Source: CALZIK01 sp945787635 (GTDB taxonomy: Bacteria > Acidobacteriota > Thermoanaerobaculia > Multivoradales > JAHEKO01). Taken from it: a stretch of 64,000 nt of DNA. This document shows, in pieces, positions 27,125 through 36,288 of the stretch. Below the pieces are notes generated by a model that was given only the letters and a program-made list of their open reading frames with translations, was not told the DNA's origin and did not search any database. Made by a program: the position numbers and the translations under genes. The stretch lies in the NCBI GenBank assembly GCA_947259725.1, contig CAMYNM010000003.1:1-64000 (forward strand), given 5' to 3'. Every line of letters starts with the position of its first letter. Positions within the stretch are counted from its first letter, which is position 1.

Positions 27125-27798
27125 CCAAGAAGCAGACACTGTGGGTGCTGCGCGGCCTCGCCCTTGGCTTGGCGGTGGTGACGTGGATGTTCATCACCTC
27201 TTCGCGTACGGTCGAGACCGAGACCGCCGAGACCACGATCGAGCCGTCGGTTCAGTACAACAATCCAGCCGCCAATGACCTCATCGTCCTCAATCCGGTG
27301 TTGCGCGTCCAGGTCCGCCTGCGCGGACCCGCCAGCCTGATCAGCGCGCTCAATCCGGCGCAGGTCACCGTGGTCGTCGACCTGCGCGACGCTCGGAAGG
27401 GCATGGCGGAATTCCCGCTCGTTCCCAGTGACGTGGTCCGGCCCCAAGGGCTGGAAGTCCTGTCGATCGAGCCGAACTTGCTGGAGCTCGAGATCGACCG
27501 CGTCGCCAGCGAAATCCGGCCGGTCGCGCCGCGGCTTTCGGGTGAGCCGGCGGCCGGCGCCATCGCCGGCACGCCCACAGTCGAGCCGCCCACGGTCCTG
27601 GTGAGGGGGCCGGAGTCGATACTCGCGACGATCGAGAGTCTCGCCACGCGACCGGTCCGCCTGGAGGGCCATGCTCTCGACTTCGAGGAACAGGCGCTGA
27701 TTGTCTCCCCCAGCCCATTGGTCCAGATCCTGCAGCCCAGCGTGGTCACTGTTCGTGTGCCACTGGCGATTCCCGGCCAGCCCGAAAACGGCGGCTAA
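27121..27798 (+). CDS. cdaR: YbbR-domain protein, CdaA regulator
   Basis: 225 residues. One N-terminal membrane helix (about 10-26) is followed by two YbbR-like repeats (about 35-120 and 125-215; VRLRGPASLISAL and VLVRGPESILATI mark the equivalent points). Firmicute CdaR has four repeats, so this is a short form. It probably sits outside the inner membrane and binds CdaA. Fourteen bases separate it from glmM. Confidence 0.85.
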   Translation: MTKKQTLWVLRGLALGLAVVTWMFITSSRTVETETAETTIEPSVQYNNPAANDLIVLNPVLRVQVRLRGPASLISALNPAQVTVVVDLRDARKGMAEFPLVPSDVVRPQGLEVLSIEPNLLELEIDRVASEIRPVAPRLSGEPAAGAIAGTPTVEPPTVLVRGPESILATIESLATRPVRLEGHALDFEEQALIVSPSPLVQILQPSVVTVRVPLAIPGQPENGG

Positions 27799-27811
27799 CG
27801 CCCCGGTTACC

Positions 27812-29185
27812 ATGACCTCCCCTCCTCGCCTCTTCGGTACCGACGGCATTCGAGGGCCGGCCGGCCGGCCGCCCCTGGACGCAGCCTCTCTCGCGCGCCT
27901 CGGACGAGCGCTCGGCGGATACCTGACCTCGGCGGGGCCCGAACCTCGGGTGCTTCTCGGTGGAGACACCCGGAGCTCCACTCCGCAGATCTGTTTCGCG
28001 CTGGCGACCGGACTCGAAGAAGCCGGCTGCGCGACGCGATACGGCGGAGTTCTCCCGACGCCGGCAGTGGCTCGCTTGACCGCCTCGACCGCAGCCGCCG
28101 CCGGCATCGCGGTTTCGGCCAGCCACAATCCGTTCCCCGACAACGGCGTGAAGCTCCTCGACGGAGCCGGCTTCAAGTGGCCCCGAGAGCTCGAGGTCGA
28201 GCTCGAGCGTCGATTCGCCGCGCTGCCGCGGGTGACGGCTGCTTTCCAACTCGAGGACCTCGAGAACCTCGAGATCGACCCGACCCTGGCAGAGCAGTAT
28301 CTCGCCGAGCTCTCGAGTCTCTTCTCGCCGAACGCCTTCCAGGGACTCTCGGTGCTCCTGGATACCGCCCACGGCGCCGCAACCGGCCACGCAGCAACTC
28401 TCTTCGAGGCTCTCGGAGCGCGCGTCGAGTGCGCCGGAAACCGGCCCGACGGAACCAACATCAACCGGAAGTGCGGCTCCACGCATCCGCAGCTGGCCGC
28501 CCGCGAAACCGTGCGCACGGCGGCCGACCTCGGATTCGCGTTCGACGGCGACGCCGACCGGGTCATCGCGATCGACGAGACCGGAGCTCCCCACGACGGC
28601 GACGCCATGCTGTTCGTGCTCGCCCGCTGGCTCCGGGATCGCGGCGAGCTGGATCCTCCCCGGCTCGTGGCGACGAGCATGAGCAACCTGGGATTGGAAG
28701 TCGCCCTTCGCGACGCCGGGATCGAGCTGGTCCGCTGCGAGGTCGGAGACCGCGCGGTCGTCGAGACTCTGCGCCGCGAGAATCTCGTTCTCGGAGGCGA
28801 GCAATCGGGTCACATCGTGCACCTGGGGCTTTCCTCCACCGGTGACGGTCTGCTGTCGGCGGCCCTGCTCGCGCGGGTCGTGCGTTCGACCGGGCAGCCG
28901 CTCTCGCGCCTGCTCGACGGCTTTCGCCGCTTCCCCCAGATCCTTCGCAATGTGCCGGTACCGAGCAAGCCCGCGCTCGGCTCGCTCCCCGGTGTCACGG
29001 CGCAAGCGCGCCGGGTGGAAGCACGCCTCGGAGACCAGGGGCGCCTGGTTCTTCGCTACAGCGGCACCGAGCCCCTGGCCCGCGTGATGATCGAGGGGCG
29101 CAACCAAGATGAGATCGAAGAGCTCGCTGAGGACCTGGCAACGACGATCGCCACCGAGATCGACTCACTGGGAAAAAGCGGATGA
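27812..29185 (+). CDS. glmM: Phosphoglucosamine mutase
   Basis: 457 residues. It converts glucosamine-6-P to glucosamine-1-P for UDP-GlcNAc, the precursor of peptidoglycan and lipid A. Phosphoserine Ser104 lies in SASHNPFPDNG; metal loop DGDADR; sugar loop GGEQSGH; phosphate loop RYSGTEP. The opening LFGTDGIRG is classic. GlmM also inhibits CdaA in Firmicutes. The TGA overlaps the pdxJ ATG. Confidence 0.95.
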   Translation: MTSPPRLFGTDGIRGPAGRPPLDAASLARLGRALGGYLTSAGPEPRVLLGGDTRSSTPQICFALATGLEEAGCATRYGGVLPTPAVARLTASTAAAAGIAVSASHNPFPDNGVKLLDGAGFKWPRELEVELERRFAALPRVTAAFQLEDLENLEIDPTLAEQYLAELSSLFSPNAFQGLSVLLDTAHGAATGHAATLFEALGARVECAGNRPDGTNINRKCGSTHPQLAARETVRTAADLGFAFDGDADRVIAIDETGAPHDGDAMLFVLARWLRDRGELDPPRLVATSMSNLGLEVALRDAGIELVRCEVGDRAVVETLRRENLVLGGEQSGHIVHLGLSSTGDGLLSAALLARVVRSTGQPLSRLLDGFRRFPQILRNVPVPSKPALGSLPGVTAQARRVEARLGDQGRLVLRYSGTEPLARVMIEGRNQDEIEELAEDLATTIATEIDSLGKSG

Positions 29186-29907
29186 CTCGCCTATCGGTGA
29201 ACGTCGACCACGTGGCCACGCTGCGCCAGGTCCGCGGCGCCGCCTATCCGGACCCGGTCGAAGCGGCGACGGTCGCCGAGGCTGCGGGAGCCCACGGAAT
29301 CACCGCCCATCTGCGCTGCGACCGCCGGCACATCCAGGATGGCGACGTCGCCGCGCTCAAGGGCGTGGTCCGCGGAAAGCTCAACCTGGAGATGTCGCTG
29401 GCAGAGGAAATGGTCGACGTGGCACTGGCCACCCGCCCCGATCAGGTGACGCTGGTTCCGGAGCGACCGGAGGAGATCACGACAGAGGGCGGCCTGGACC
29501 TGCTGCGCCACGAACGCGACGTGATGAAGACCGCACGGAACCTGACCCGAGCGGGTATCTCGGTCTCGCTGTTCCTCGATCCCGACCCCGATCAGGTTCG
29601 AGTGGCCGCGCGGCTGCTCGAATGCGTGGAGGGCTTCGAGATCAACACCGACAGCTACAGCAAGTGCGCGCCGGGAGCCTTCGGAGAGGATCTGGCCAAG
29701 ATCCAAGAGTGCGCGCGACTCGGCGCCCAGACCGGGCTCGCGGTCTACGCGGGGCACGGCCTGACGTCGCAGAACGTCAGACCGATCTCGGCCATACCCG
29801 AGATCGAGGAGCTCAACATCGGGCACGCCCTGATCTCCCGGGCGGTCGTGGTCGGTCTCGAGCGAGCGATCGGCGAGATGTTGGCGTCGATGCTGATGCC
29901 CCGCTAG
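29182..29907 (+). CDS. pdxJ: Pyridoxine 5'-phosphate synthase
   Basis: 241 residues, TIM barrel. It joins 1-deoxy-xylulose-5-P and 3-amino-2-oxopropyl phosphate to give PNP. NVDHVATLRQ, HLRCDRRHIQ, LNLEM, ERPEEITTEGG and AGHGLTSQNV are present. Two differences from E. coli: Glu to Cys in HLREDRRHI, and HTGxY becomes NTDSY. Catalytic His/Arg/Glu positions appear kept. Coupled to glmM by ATGA. Confidence 0.93.
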   Translation: MTRLSVNVDHVATLRQVRGAAYPDPVEAATVAEAAGAHGITAHLRCDRRHIQDGDVAALKGVVRGKLNLEMSLAEEMVDVALATRPDQVTLVPERPEEITTEGGLDLLRHERDVMKTARNLTRAGISVSLFLDPDPDQVRVAARLLECVEGFEINTDSYSKCAPGAFGEDLAKIQECARLGAQTGLAVYAGHGLTSQNVRPISAIPEIEELNIGHALISRAVVVGLERAIGEMLASMLMPR

Positions 29908-29951
29908 CCCCCTCGGCTCGTAAGGGAGACCCTACCGGCATCCGGCGCGCG

Positions 29952-29991
29952 GCGCTCGGTGCGACAACGAACTTGCCGCACGCGCCACTAG
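29952..29991 (-). repeat. Stop-anchored repeat between pdxJ and the 71-aa gene
   Basis: Forty bases that match 19311-19351 with only five mismatches and one gap (shared core GCGCTCGGTGCGACAACG). On the minus strand it begins CTAGTGGCGCGTGCGG, and its TAG is the stop codon of the small gene at 29988. The pair of copies proves a dispersed repeat. Confidence 0.75.
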
Positions 29992-30203
29992 CGCTCGACT
30001 TCGATGCGGGCGTCTCGAGGCACTTCCGCTTCTTGGCCGATCACGACGGTCTCGGCAATCGGAAGCAGCACACGATGGACGTTCTGCCCGAACTGGAGGT
30101 TCACCTCGTAGTAGCCGTGCGGGCTGATGCTGAGAAGGTCCGCTCGGGAGCCCTTGATTCCCAGGATCTCGTTGTGAATCAGCACTTGGATCGGCAGTTC
30201 CAT
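29988..30203 (-). CDS. Small conserved-looking protein of unknown function
   Basis: 71 residues, starting MELPIQVLIHNEILGIKGSR and continuing with a beta-rich pattern (ADLLSISPHGYYEVNLQFGQ, HRVLLPIAETVVIGQ). A perfect AGGAGGT ribosome site lies seven to eight bases before the ATG at 30203, which supports a real gene. The layout of short strands is like a PilZ-fragment or Sm-like barrel, but no family is recognised. It lies just upstream of and parallel to nothing obvious; the sigma-54 regulator is on the same strand 115 bases behind. Confidence 0.65.
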   Translation of the reverse strand: MELPIQVLIHNEILGIKGSRADLLSISPHGYYEVNLQFGQNVHRVLLPIAETVVIGQEAEVPRDARIEVER

Positions 30204-30317
30204 GCTCGGTGACCTCCTAGCAGCGGGCGGCGACAATCGGGACAGCCCCTGAGCCGCGCCACGCGCATTTTGTCAGAAATCGCCACCCGGCCGTCTCACT
30301 CGCGCTCGATCTGCCGG

Positions 30318-31706
30318 CTAAAGCTCGGTCGAGCCGTCTTCGCGATACTCCTTGAGCTTTCTCTGGAGAGTTCTGAGACCGATCTCGAGGATCGCGGCGG
30401 CCTCCGCCCGCTTGCCTCCGGTCAGCTTCAGCGTCTCGAGGATCGCGCGGCGTTCGATCTCCGCCATCGTCAGCGGTGCTCCGCTAATATTCTGGGTACT
30501 CGCTCCCGACCGTCGATCCTGTCCGCCTTGGCGGACATTCGACGGTAGATCCCTGGGGCAGACCTCGTCGCTTTGGTGAAAGATGACCAGCGACTCGAGC
30601 ACGTTGCGGAGCTCGCGGACGTTGCCCGGCCAAGGGTACGCAGCCAGGACCTCCAGAGCCGCTTGCGATAGCCGCTTCGGGGCTCGGCCGTGCTCGGCGC
30701 ACAAGCGCTCGAGAAACGTCTCCGCCAAGAGCGCCAGATCGCCCGTCCGTTCCCGCAGAGGCGGAACCACGATGGTGACCACTTTCAAGCGGTAGTAGAG
30801 ATCTTCTCTGAATTTCCCGTCCACGACCTCGCGCTCGAGATCGCGGTTGGTCGCCGCGATCAAACGAAAGTCGACATCCAACACGTCGCCGCTGCCGACG
30901 CGCATGATCGACCGTTCCTCGAGCACTCGCAGGAGCTTTACCTGCAGCTCCGGATAGAGCTCGCTGATCTCGTCCAAGAACAGGGTTCCTTTGTGGGCGA
31001 GCTCGAACTTTCCGATCTTGCGCGCAACAGCACCGGTGAAGGAGCCTTTCTCATGCCCGAACAGCTCGCTCTCGAGAATGTCGGGCGGAATTGCTCCGCA
31101 GTTGATCGCCAGGAAGCGCTCCTCGCGGCGCGAACTCGCCTGATGGAGAGCGTTGGCCACCAGTTCCTTGCCGGTTCCGCTCTCGCCCACGATCAACACG
31201 CTCGAACGGGTCGGCGCCACCAGCCGCATCTGCTCGAACATCCGCTCCATCGGCTCGGTCTTGCCGATGATGCTCTCGAATCCGTAGCGTTTGTCGAGGC
31301 GCTCGCGAAGGGTGGACACCTCTTCCCTGAGTTCCCGATTCTCGAGCAGGTTGGTCACTCGCTGACGCAACTCGTAGAGATCGACCGGCTTGGTCAGGTA
31401 GTCGTCGGCTCCGACTCGCATCGCCTCGACCGCCGACTCGATCGATCCGTATCCGGTGACCAGGATCACTCTCAGGTCCAGCCCGCGCTCCGAGACGCCG
31501 GCCAGAAAGCCGAGACCGTCCATTCCGGGCATCCTGAGATCACAGATGGCCAGCGTTACACTGGGAGTTTCCTCGATGAAAGCGAGAGCCTTGGCCGCGT
31601 CGTCAAAGGTCGAAACGGTCCAACCGGCCTTCTCCAGGGCGATCGCCATCGACTCGCGAGAGCCGGTCTCGTCGTCGATCACGACGACTGTCGGGGTCCT
31701 GGCCAT
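30318..31706 (-). CDS. Sigma-54-dependent response regulator (NtrC family)
   Basis: 462 residues. Receiver domain 5-120 with phospho-Asp56 (AICDLRMP). AAA+ domain 145-380: Walker A GESGTGKE (174-181), Walker B TLFLDEI, and GSFTGA (221-226) in the sigma-54 contact loop, where GAFTGA is usual. Fis-type helix-turn-helix at 425-460. It activates RpoN promoters upon phosphorylation. No histidine kinase is adjacent, so it is an orphan here. Divergent from recD2. Confidence 0.95.
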   Translation of the reverse strand: MARTPTVVVIDDETGSRESMAIALEKAGWTVSTFDDAAKALAFIEETPSVTLAICDLRMPGMDGLGFLAGVSERGLDLRVILVTGYGSIESAVEAMRVGADDYLTKPVDLYELRQRVTNLLENRELREEVSTLRERLDKRYGFESIIGKTEPMERMFEQMRLVAPTRSSVLIVGESGTGKELVANALHQASSRREERFLAINCGAIPPDILESELFGHEKGSFTGAVARKIGKFELAHKGTLFLDEISELYPELQVKLLRVLEERSIMRVGSGDVLDVDFRLIAATNRDLEREVVDGKFREDLYYRLKVVTIVVPPLRERTGDLALLAETFLERLCAEHGRAPKRLSQAALEVLAAYPWPGNVRELRNVLESLVIFHQSDEVCPRDLPSNVRQGGQDRRSGASTQNISGAPLTMAEIERRAILETLKLTGGKRAEAAAILEIGLRTLQRKLKEYREDGSTEL

Positions 31707-31785
31707 AGGTTAGCGATTCTCGCACACCGCGACGCTCGAGCGGGGTCGGGGAATTCGACTAGACTTCTGGTCGTCAATCCCACCC

Positions 31786-33969
31786 ATGGTCTCCTCGCAC
31801 TCTAACCAACGCGCTCCGATTCGCCTCGAGGGCATCGTCGAGCGCGTCGTGTTTCACAATCCGGACTCGGGTTGGACCGTCCTCAAGCTCGAGAGCTCCG
31901 ATCACGAGATCGTCGGAGCCGTGGGCAAGCTTCCGGGAGTGCAAGCCGGCGAGGCGCTGAGACTCGAAGGCCGCTGGCAGCGAGACCCGAAGTACGGTCG
32001 CCAGTTCCAAATCGATTCCTACACGAGCCTCGAGCCCGCCTCTCTCAAGGGCGTGGAGCGATTTCTCGCCGGTGGCGGGTTACCGGGCGTCGGACCGGCC
32101 ACGGCGAACCGAATCGTTCGCCAGTTCGGCGACAAGACCCTCGAGGTGCTCGACAGCGAGCCTGAGCGCCTGATCGAGATCAGCGGCATCGGCCGGGTCA
32201 AATGCGCCCGGATCGCGAAGGCGTGGAAAGAGCAACGCCTGGCTCGAGACGCCCTGATCTTTCTTCAGCAGCACGAGGTGTCCGCGGCCCTTGCGGTTCG
32301 TATCGTCCGCCACTACGGAGATTCATCCGTCAGCGTCGCCAAGAACAACCCCTACCGTCTCGCGGAGGAAGTCTCGGGCGTCGGCTTCACCCTGGCGGAC
32401 CGGCTCGCTCAGGAGCTCGGCCTGGGCCACGACACCGACGAGCGAGCCGCGGCTGGGCTCTTGTATACCCTACGCCGAGCAGCGGGCGACGGCCACACCT
32501 TCCTCGAAATCGGCGACCTCATCGAACGGGCCTCGACCCTGCTCGAGTTGAGCGTCGAGCGCCTTGGCACCGGCCTCGACACCCTGGTTAATCGAAGCGC
32601 CGTGGTACGCAGGACGATCGCCGGACACGACACCGCCGCGATCGCGGCGCTGGCCGCATCGGAGAGCGCCATCGCGCGCCGCTTGCGCCGCATCCAAACG
32701 ACCGCCGCGGCTCCGGCCGTGAGCAGTGTCGACGGGGCGCTCGACTGGTGGCGAAGCCGGCAGGGGCTCGAGCTCGCGCCTGCCCAGGACCTGGCGCTGC
32801 GCACGGCTCTTACCGAGAAGGTCATGGTGCTCACCGGAGGCCCGGGTACCGGCAAGACCACCCTGCTCAAGGGCATTCTCGACATCTTCGAGCGTAAACG
32901 GCTGCGCGTCCTGCTGGCCGCGCCAACCGGCCGCGCGGCGAACCGCTTGAGCGAGGCGACCGGCAGCGAGGTCAAGACTGTTCACCGGATGCTCGAGTTC
33001 GATCCCCACACCGCACGGTTCCGCCGTCACGCCGAGCTGCCTTTGGAAGCCGATCTGGTGGTCGTTGATGAGGCATCGATGCTCGACGTGCCGCTCGCCC
33101 ACGCCCTGGTCGACGCGGTACCGGACACGGCACGGCTCCTGCTGGTCGGCGACGTGGATCAGCTGCCGTCGGTCGGACCCGGCAAGGTCCTCCAGGACAT
33201 CATCGCCAGCAAGCGGGTTGCGGTGGCGCGTCTCGAGGACATTTTTCGCCAGGCCGCGGCCAGCCACATCGTCGTGAACGCGCACCGCATCCGCCGAGGA
33301 GAGGTACCCACCGCGGAGCGCGCCCGCCCTGACTCCGATTTCTTCTTCATCCGGCGCACGGCGCCGGAAGACGTCCTGCGGACCCTCAAGAAGGTCGTGG
33401 GTGAGCGGATTCCGAGGCAGTTCGACCTCGACCCGAAGACCGGAATCCAGGTCCTGACGCCCATGCGGCGAGGGCTCCTGGGTACCGAGAACCTCAATCG
33501 CGAGCTGCAAGAGCTGCTCAACCCGACCGGCTCGGTGGCCCGTGTGGGAGGTCATCTTCGCCTCGCGGATCGGGTCATGCAGACCCGCAACAACTACGAC
33601 CTCGATGTCTTCAACGGCGACATCGGCACCGTGGTCGGCTCGGATGAGGGCGGTCGCCGAATCACGGTCTCCTTTGACGGTCGGAGAGTCGCCTATGAGG
33701 GTCCCGCTCTCGATGAGCTGGTTCTCGCCTATGCCTGCACGGTACACAAGTCCCAGGGCTCCGAGTATCCCTGCGTGGTCATGCCGATCCACACCCAGCA
33801 CTTCGTCATGCTCCAGCGCAACCTGCTCTACACGGCGGTCACCCGAGCGCGCCGGCTGGTGGTTCTCGTGGGTGAGCGCCGCGCGCTACGGATCGCCGTA
33901 TCGACCCGGCAGGAGGGACTGCGTCAGACGGCGCTCCGAACCGAGCTCGTGGACGGGGACGGTCCGTAG
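31786..33969 (+). CDS. recD2: RecD2-type DNA helicase
   Basis: 727 residues. N-terminal OB-like domain and helix-hairpin-helix repeats (LPGVGPATANRIV, ISGIGRVKCARI, VSGVGFTLADRLA) mark RecD2, which works without RecBC. SF1 helicase core: GGPGTGKTT (351-359), DEASMLD, LVGDVDQLPSVGPG, and the C-terminal AYACTVHKSQGSEYP and LLYTAVTRAR. It acts 5'-3' in repair. Start ATG 31786. Confidence 0.96.
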   Translation: MVSSHSNQRAPIRLEGIVERVVFHNPDSGWTVLKLESSDHEIVGAVGKLPGVQAGEALRLEGRWQRDPKYGRQFQIDSYTSLEPASLKGVERFLAGGGLPGVGPATANRIVRQFGDKTLEVLDSEPERLIEISGIGRVKCARIAKAWKEQRLARDALIFLQQHEVSAALAVRIVRHYGDSSVSVAKNNPYRLAEEVSGVGFTLADRLAQELGLGHDTDERAAAGLLYTLRRAAGDGHTFLEIGDLIERASTLLELSVERLGTGLDTLVNRSAVVRRTIAGHDTAAIAALAASESAIARRLRRIQTTAAAPAVSSVDGALDWWRSRQGLELAPAQDLALRTALTEKVMVLTGGPGTGKTTLLKGILDIFERKRLRVLLAAPTGRAANRLSEATGSEVKTVHRMLEFDPHTARFRRHAELPLEADLVVVDEASMLDVPLAHALVDAVPDTARLLLVGDVDQLPSVGPGKVLQDIIASKRVAVARLEDIFRQAAASHIVVNAHRIRRGEVPTAERARPDSDFFFIRRTAPEDVLRTLKKVVGERIPRQFDLDPKTGIQVLTPMRRGLLGTENLNRELQELLNPTGSVARVGGHLRLADRVMQTRNNYDLDVFNGDIGTVVGSDEGGRRITVSFDGRRVAYEGPALDELVLAYACTVHKSQGSEYPCVVMPIHTQHFVMLQRNLLYTAVTRARRLVVLVGERRALRIAVSTRQEGLRQTALRTELVDGDGP

Positions 33970-34009
33970 CGAGCCACTGACACGGTCGCGACGCTTCAAG
34001 CCCTGCCGT

Positions 34010-35674
34010 TCAGAGGCGCTCGTCCTGCTCGTTTGGATCGGTGTCCGGTTCAGTGGGCAGGTCCGCGAGCGGCTCGGCGGCGTCCTCCCAGCCGGATGGC
34101 TCGTGCGCCGACGGCTCGCTCACGTCGACGAGATCGTCCGCCACCGCGTAGGAACCGTGTGAGGTCCCGTCATAGCCGGGAGCGGTCGGCGCGGACGGCG
34201 GCGGCGGCGGCCCCATCAAGTCGCCCCAGGTGCCGAACCGGGTCAGAACCGCTCCCCCGAGGCCGACCGTCCAGGCGACGTAGATCACCAGACACCCGAA
34301 CAGAGCGAACATGGCGGCGAAAAAGCGGATCGGGCCGGGCCCGAAAGAGAGAATCTCACCGACCAGGGCCCAGATCTCGATCACGCCGACTCCCAGCAGC
34401 AGGCTGAAGTACGGGTTGCCGAAGTCCCAGCCGAAACGCTGCTCCGACCACCCGCCGAGGCGAAACGCCACCGCCGTATAGCCGAGGAAAGCGACCAGGA
34501 TGAAGCCCAGAATCGCAAAGGGCACCAAGAGCAGAAGCGGAATGCCGATGATCGAGATCAGCAGGACGAGGCAGACGAGAACCAGAATCGGCAGGCACAA
34601 GATCTGGACCAGCAGGCCGACCAGACCCGACTTCCAGGGCTCGTCGCTGACCTTGCGCGCCACGCGTTCGACCGGATTGCGGGCGATCAGATACACCAGG
34701 CAGGCGAGCAGTGCGCAGAACAACACTCCGAGGAGCTCCCACCCCGCTTCGAAGAAGCCGAACCAGCGTGCGTGCTGCCCCCACCGGCGAGCATCTCGGC
34801 TCACGTCCCAGTCCCGCCCGCCCCAGTCACCCCAGTTGCCCCAATTGCCCCAGTTTCCAAAATTGCCGAAGTTCAATCGCGGAGCGAACGGCACCTCGAT
34901 GATCTGCCCGGCGACGTCGATGTCTTCGGCCTGGTCGATGGAGCCGCCCACGCTCACCACGTCGCCCATGATCCGGGCGCCGTCTTCGAGCACGATCGAG
35001 CCGCCCACGACCGCCAGGTCCCCCGTGATCTCACCGCTGACGGTCGCGGAACCGCCGATCGCCACCGCGTCACCAATGACCTGGCCCGCGACCGTCAACC
35101 GGCCCCCGAACACCACGACGTCGCGATAGACGTCGTCCTCTTCGATCGTCAGATCGCTGCCCACCACGACCTGGGAGTCGGATCGATCGCGGTGCAGCTG
35201 GTGGCGCTCGCGTCGTTCGGCTACGCGCTCCTCTACCTCGATTCGGCGCTCCTCGGCCTCTAGCCGGCGCTTCTCGGCTCGGAGGCGACGCTCTTCGGCC
35301 CTCGCTACCGCCGCCATGGCGGGCTCGTCCTGATCCTCCGCAGCGTGCGACAGCTCGACCACGGCCTCGGCGAGATCTCCCAGGCGGGCACGCAGCTCGT
35401 CTTCCGAGACCCGCTGACCGTCGATCGCGAAGCTGCCCGGCTTGACCTGGATGACGGGAAGCTCGAGCTCACCGTCCAGGGGCTCGAGAAGCCATCCGTC
35501 CTCGAGAGGAAGAACGCGGAAGTTCTGCTCGACTTCGGCGAGGACCTCCGGCTCCACCGGCGGCGCGCTCCAGCCCGGCGCCGCCACTATCGCCCAGAGT
35601 GCGATCGCTCCGGCGATCACCCATAGCTCCGGCCGGATCCCGCCGGCGGTTTTCCTGGTCAGATTCCTACGCAT
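34010..35674 (-). CDS. Bactofilin-like (polymer-forming) membrane protein
   Basis: 554 residues. Signal or anchor helix (18-36), Arg/Glu coiled coil (118-163), then a beta-solenoid like polymer-forming proteins (166-260; repeated GDAVAIGGSATVSG, GDLAVVGGSI, GDVVSVGGSI). Next a Gly/Asn/Trp repeat (NWGNWGNWGDWGG, 270-286), then about five membrane helices (308-470) and an acidic tail. This is larger than bactofilin proper. Start ATG 35674, overlapping the upstream stop by 8 bases. Third gene of an ECF sigma operon; probably an envelope stress or shape protein. Confidence 0.7.
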   Translation of the reverse strand: MRRNLTRKTAGGIRPELWVIAGAIALWAIVAAPGWSAPPVEPEVLAEVEQNFRVLPLEDGWLLEPLDGELELPVIQVKPGSFAIDGQRVSEDELRARLGDLAEAVVELSHAAEDQDEPAMAAVARAEERRLRAEKRRLEAEERRIEVEERVAERRERHQLHRDRSDSQVVVGSDLTIEEDDVYRDVVVFGGRLTVAGQVIGDAVAIGGSATVSGEITGDLAVVGGSIVLEDGARIMGDVVSVGGSIDQAEDIDVAGQIIEVPFAPRLNFGNFGNWGNWGNWGDWGGRDWDVSRDARRWGQHARWFGFFEAGWELLGVLFCALLACLVYLIARNPVERVARKVSDEPWKSGLVGLLVQILCLPILVLVCLVLLISIIGIPLLLLVPFAILGFILVAFLGYTAVAFRLGGWSEQRFGWDFGNPYFSLLLGVGVIEIWALVGEILSFGPGPIRFFAAMFALFGCLVIYVAWTVGLGGAVLTRFGTWGDLMGPPPPPSAPTAPGYDGTSHGSYAVADDLVDVSEPSAHEPSGWEDAAEPLADLPTEPDTDPNEQDERL

Positions 35675-36203
35675 GGTTCGAACTCCTCTCGACGACGACG
35701 ACTCCGGCAAGTATCCGGAATGTCGCCAGGGCAAACAAGACAGTGGCCAGCATGAGACCGAGCATCTGTGGCGTCGCAACCACCTCGGCGGCGGTCGCGC
35801 CGGCCCGGGAAATCACCTCCCAGCAGGTGACACCGGCGGCCAGACGCCGGGAGACCGCCGCCAGAAAGCCGGCACCGAGATCCACGACCCAGTTGGCACC
35901 CCCCTTGAGCCTGAGCGCGGCGACCAGCGTCGGCATGTAGAGCGCCGTGGCGAGGCCCGAGAAGACCAAGGCAAGCGAGACCGCCCACCGGAACGCCCAA
36001 TGGCTGGCCGCCGGCGCGATACTCGCGCTGGGATCAAAGCCCAGACGCGCCAGGGTGCGCCGCGCCAGAGCCGAGCTCGGCGCCGGCATCGGCAGCAACC
36101 TGAAGACCCGTCCCAGCGACTCCTCCGCAGCCGGGTTCTGCCCATCGCGCTCGAGGGTCAACCAGCGTCGCGTAGCTCGTTGCAGTTTTCGACTCGTTTT
36201 CAT
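35667..36203 (-). CDS. Membrane protein, candidate anti-sigma factor
   Basis: 178 residues. A basic N-terminal half (KTSRKLQRATRRWLTLERD, LGRVFRLLPMPAPSSALARRTLARLG) is followed by three membrane helices (about 67-90, 105-125, 145-170). It lies 85 bases behind an ECF sigma gene and overlaps the bactofilin-like gene. That position is typical of anti-sigma factors, but the zinc anti-sigma motif (HxxxCxxC) is missing. Function inferred from position only. Confidence 0.5.
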   Translation of the reverse strand: MKTSRKLQRATRRWLTLERDGQNPAAEESLGRVFRLLPMPAPSSALARRTLARLGFDPSASIAPAASHWAFRWAVSLALVFSGLATALYMPTLVAALRLKGGANWVVDLGAGFLAAVSRRLAAGVTCWEVISRAGATAAEVVATPQMLGLMLATVLFALATFRILAGVVVVERSSNHA

Positions 36204-36288
36204 CCGATTTTCAGGGCCTGGAGCCCTTGCTTCCTTCCTCTCATCCTACGATTCCCATCGGCGCCGTGTTTCGCAAGATCCACCTTAA

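Noticed and set aside
27067..29107. Long minus-strand open frames over cdaR and glmM
   Set aside because: Antisense to well-supported genes and without recognisable domains.
34820..34876. Tandem CCCCAGTTGCC units
   Set aside because: Not an independent repeat array; they encode the NWG repeat of the bactofilin-like protein.
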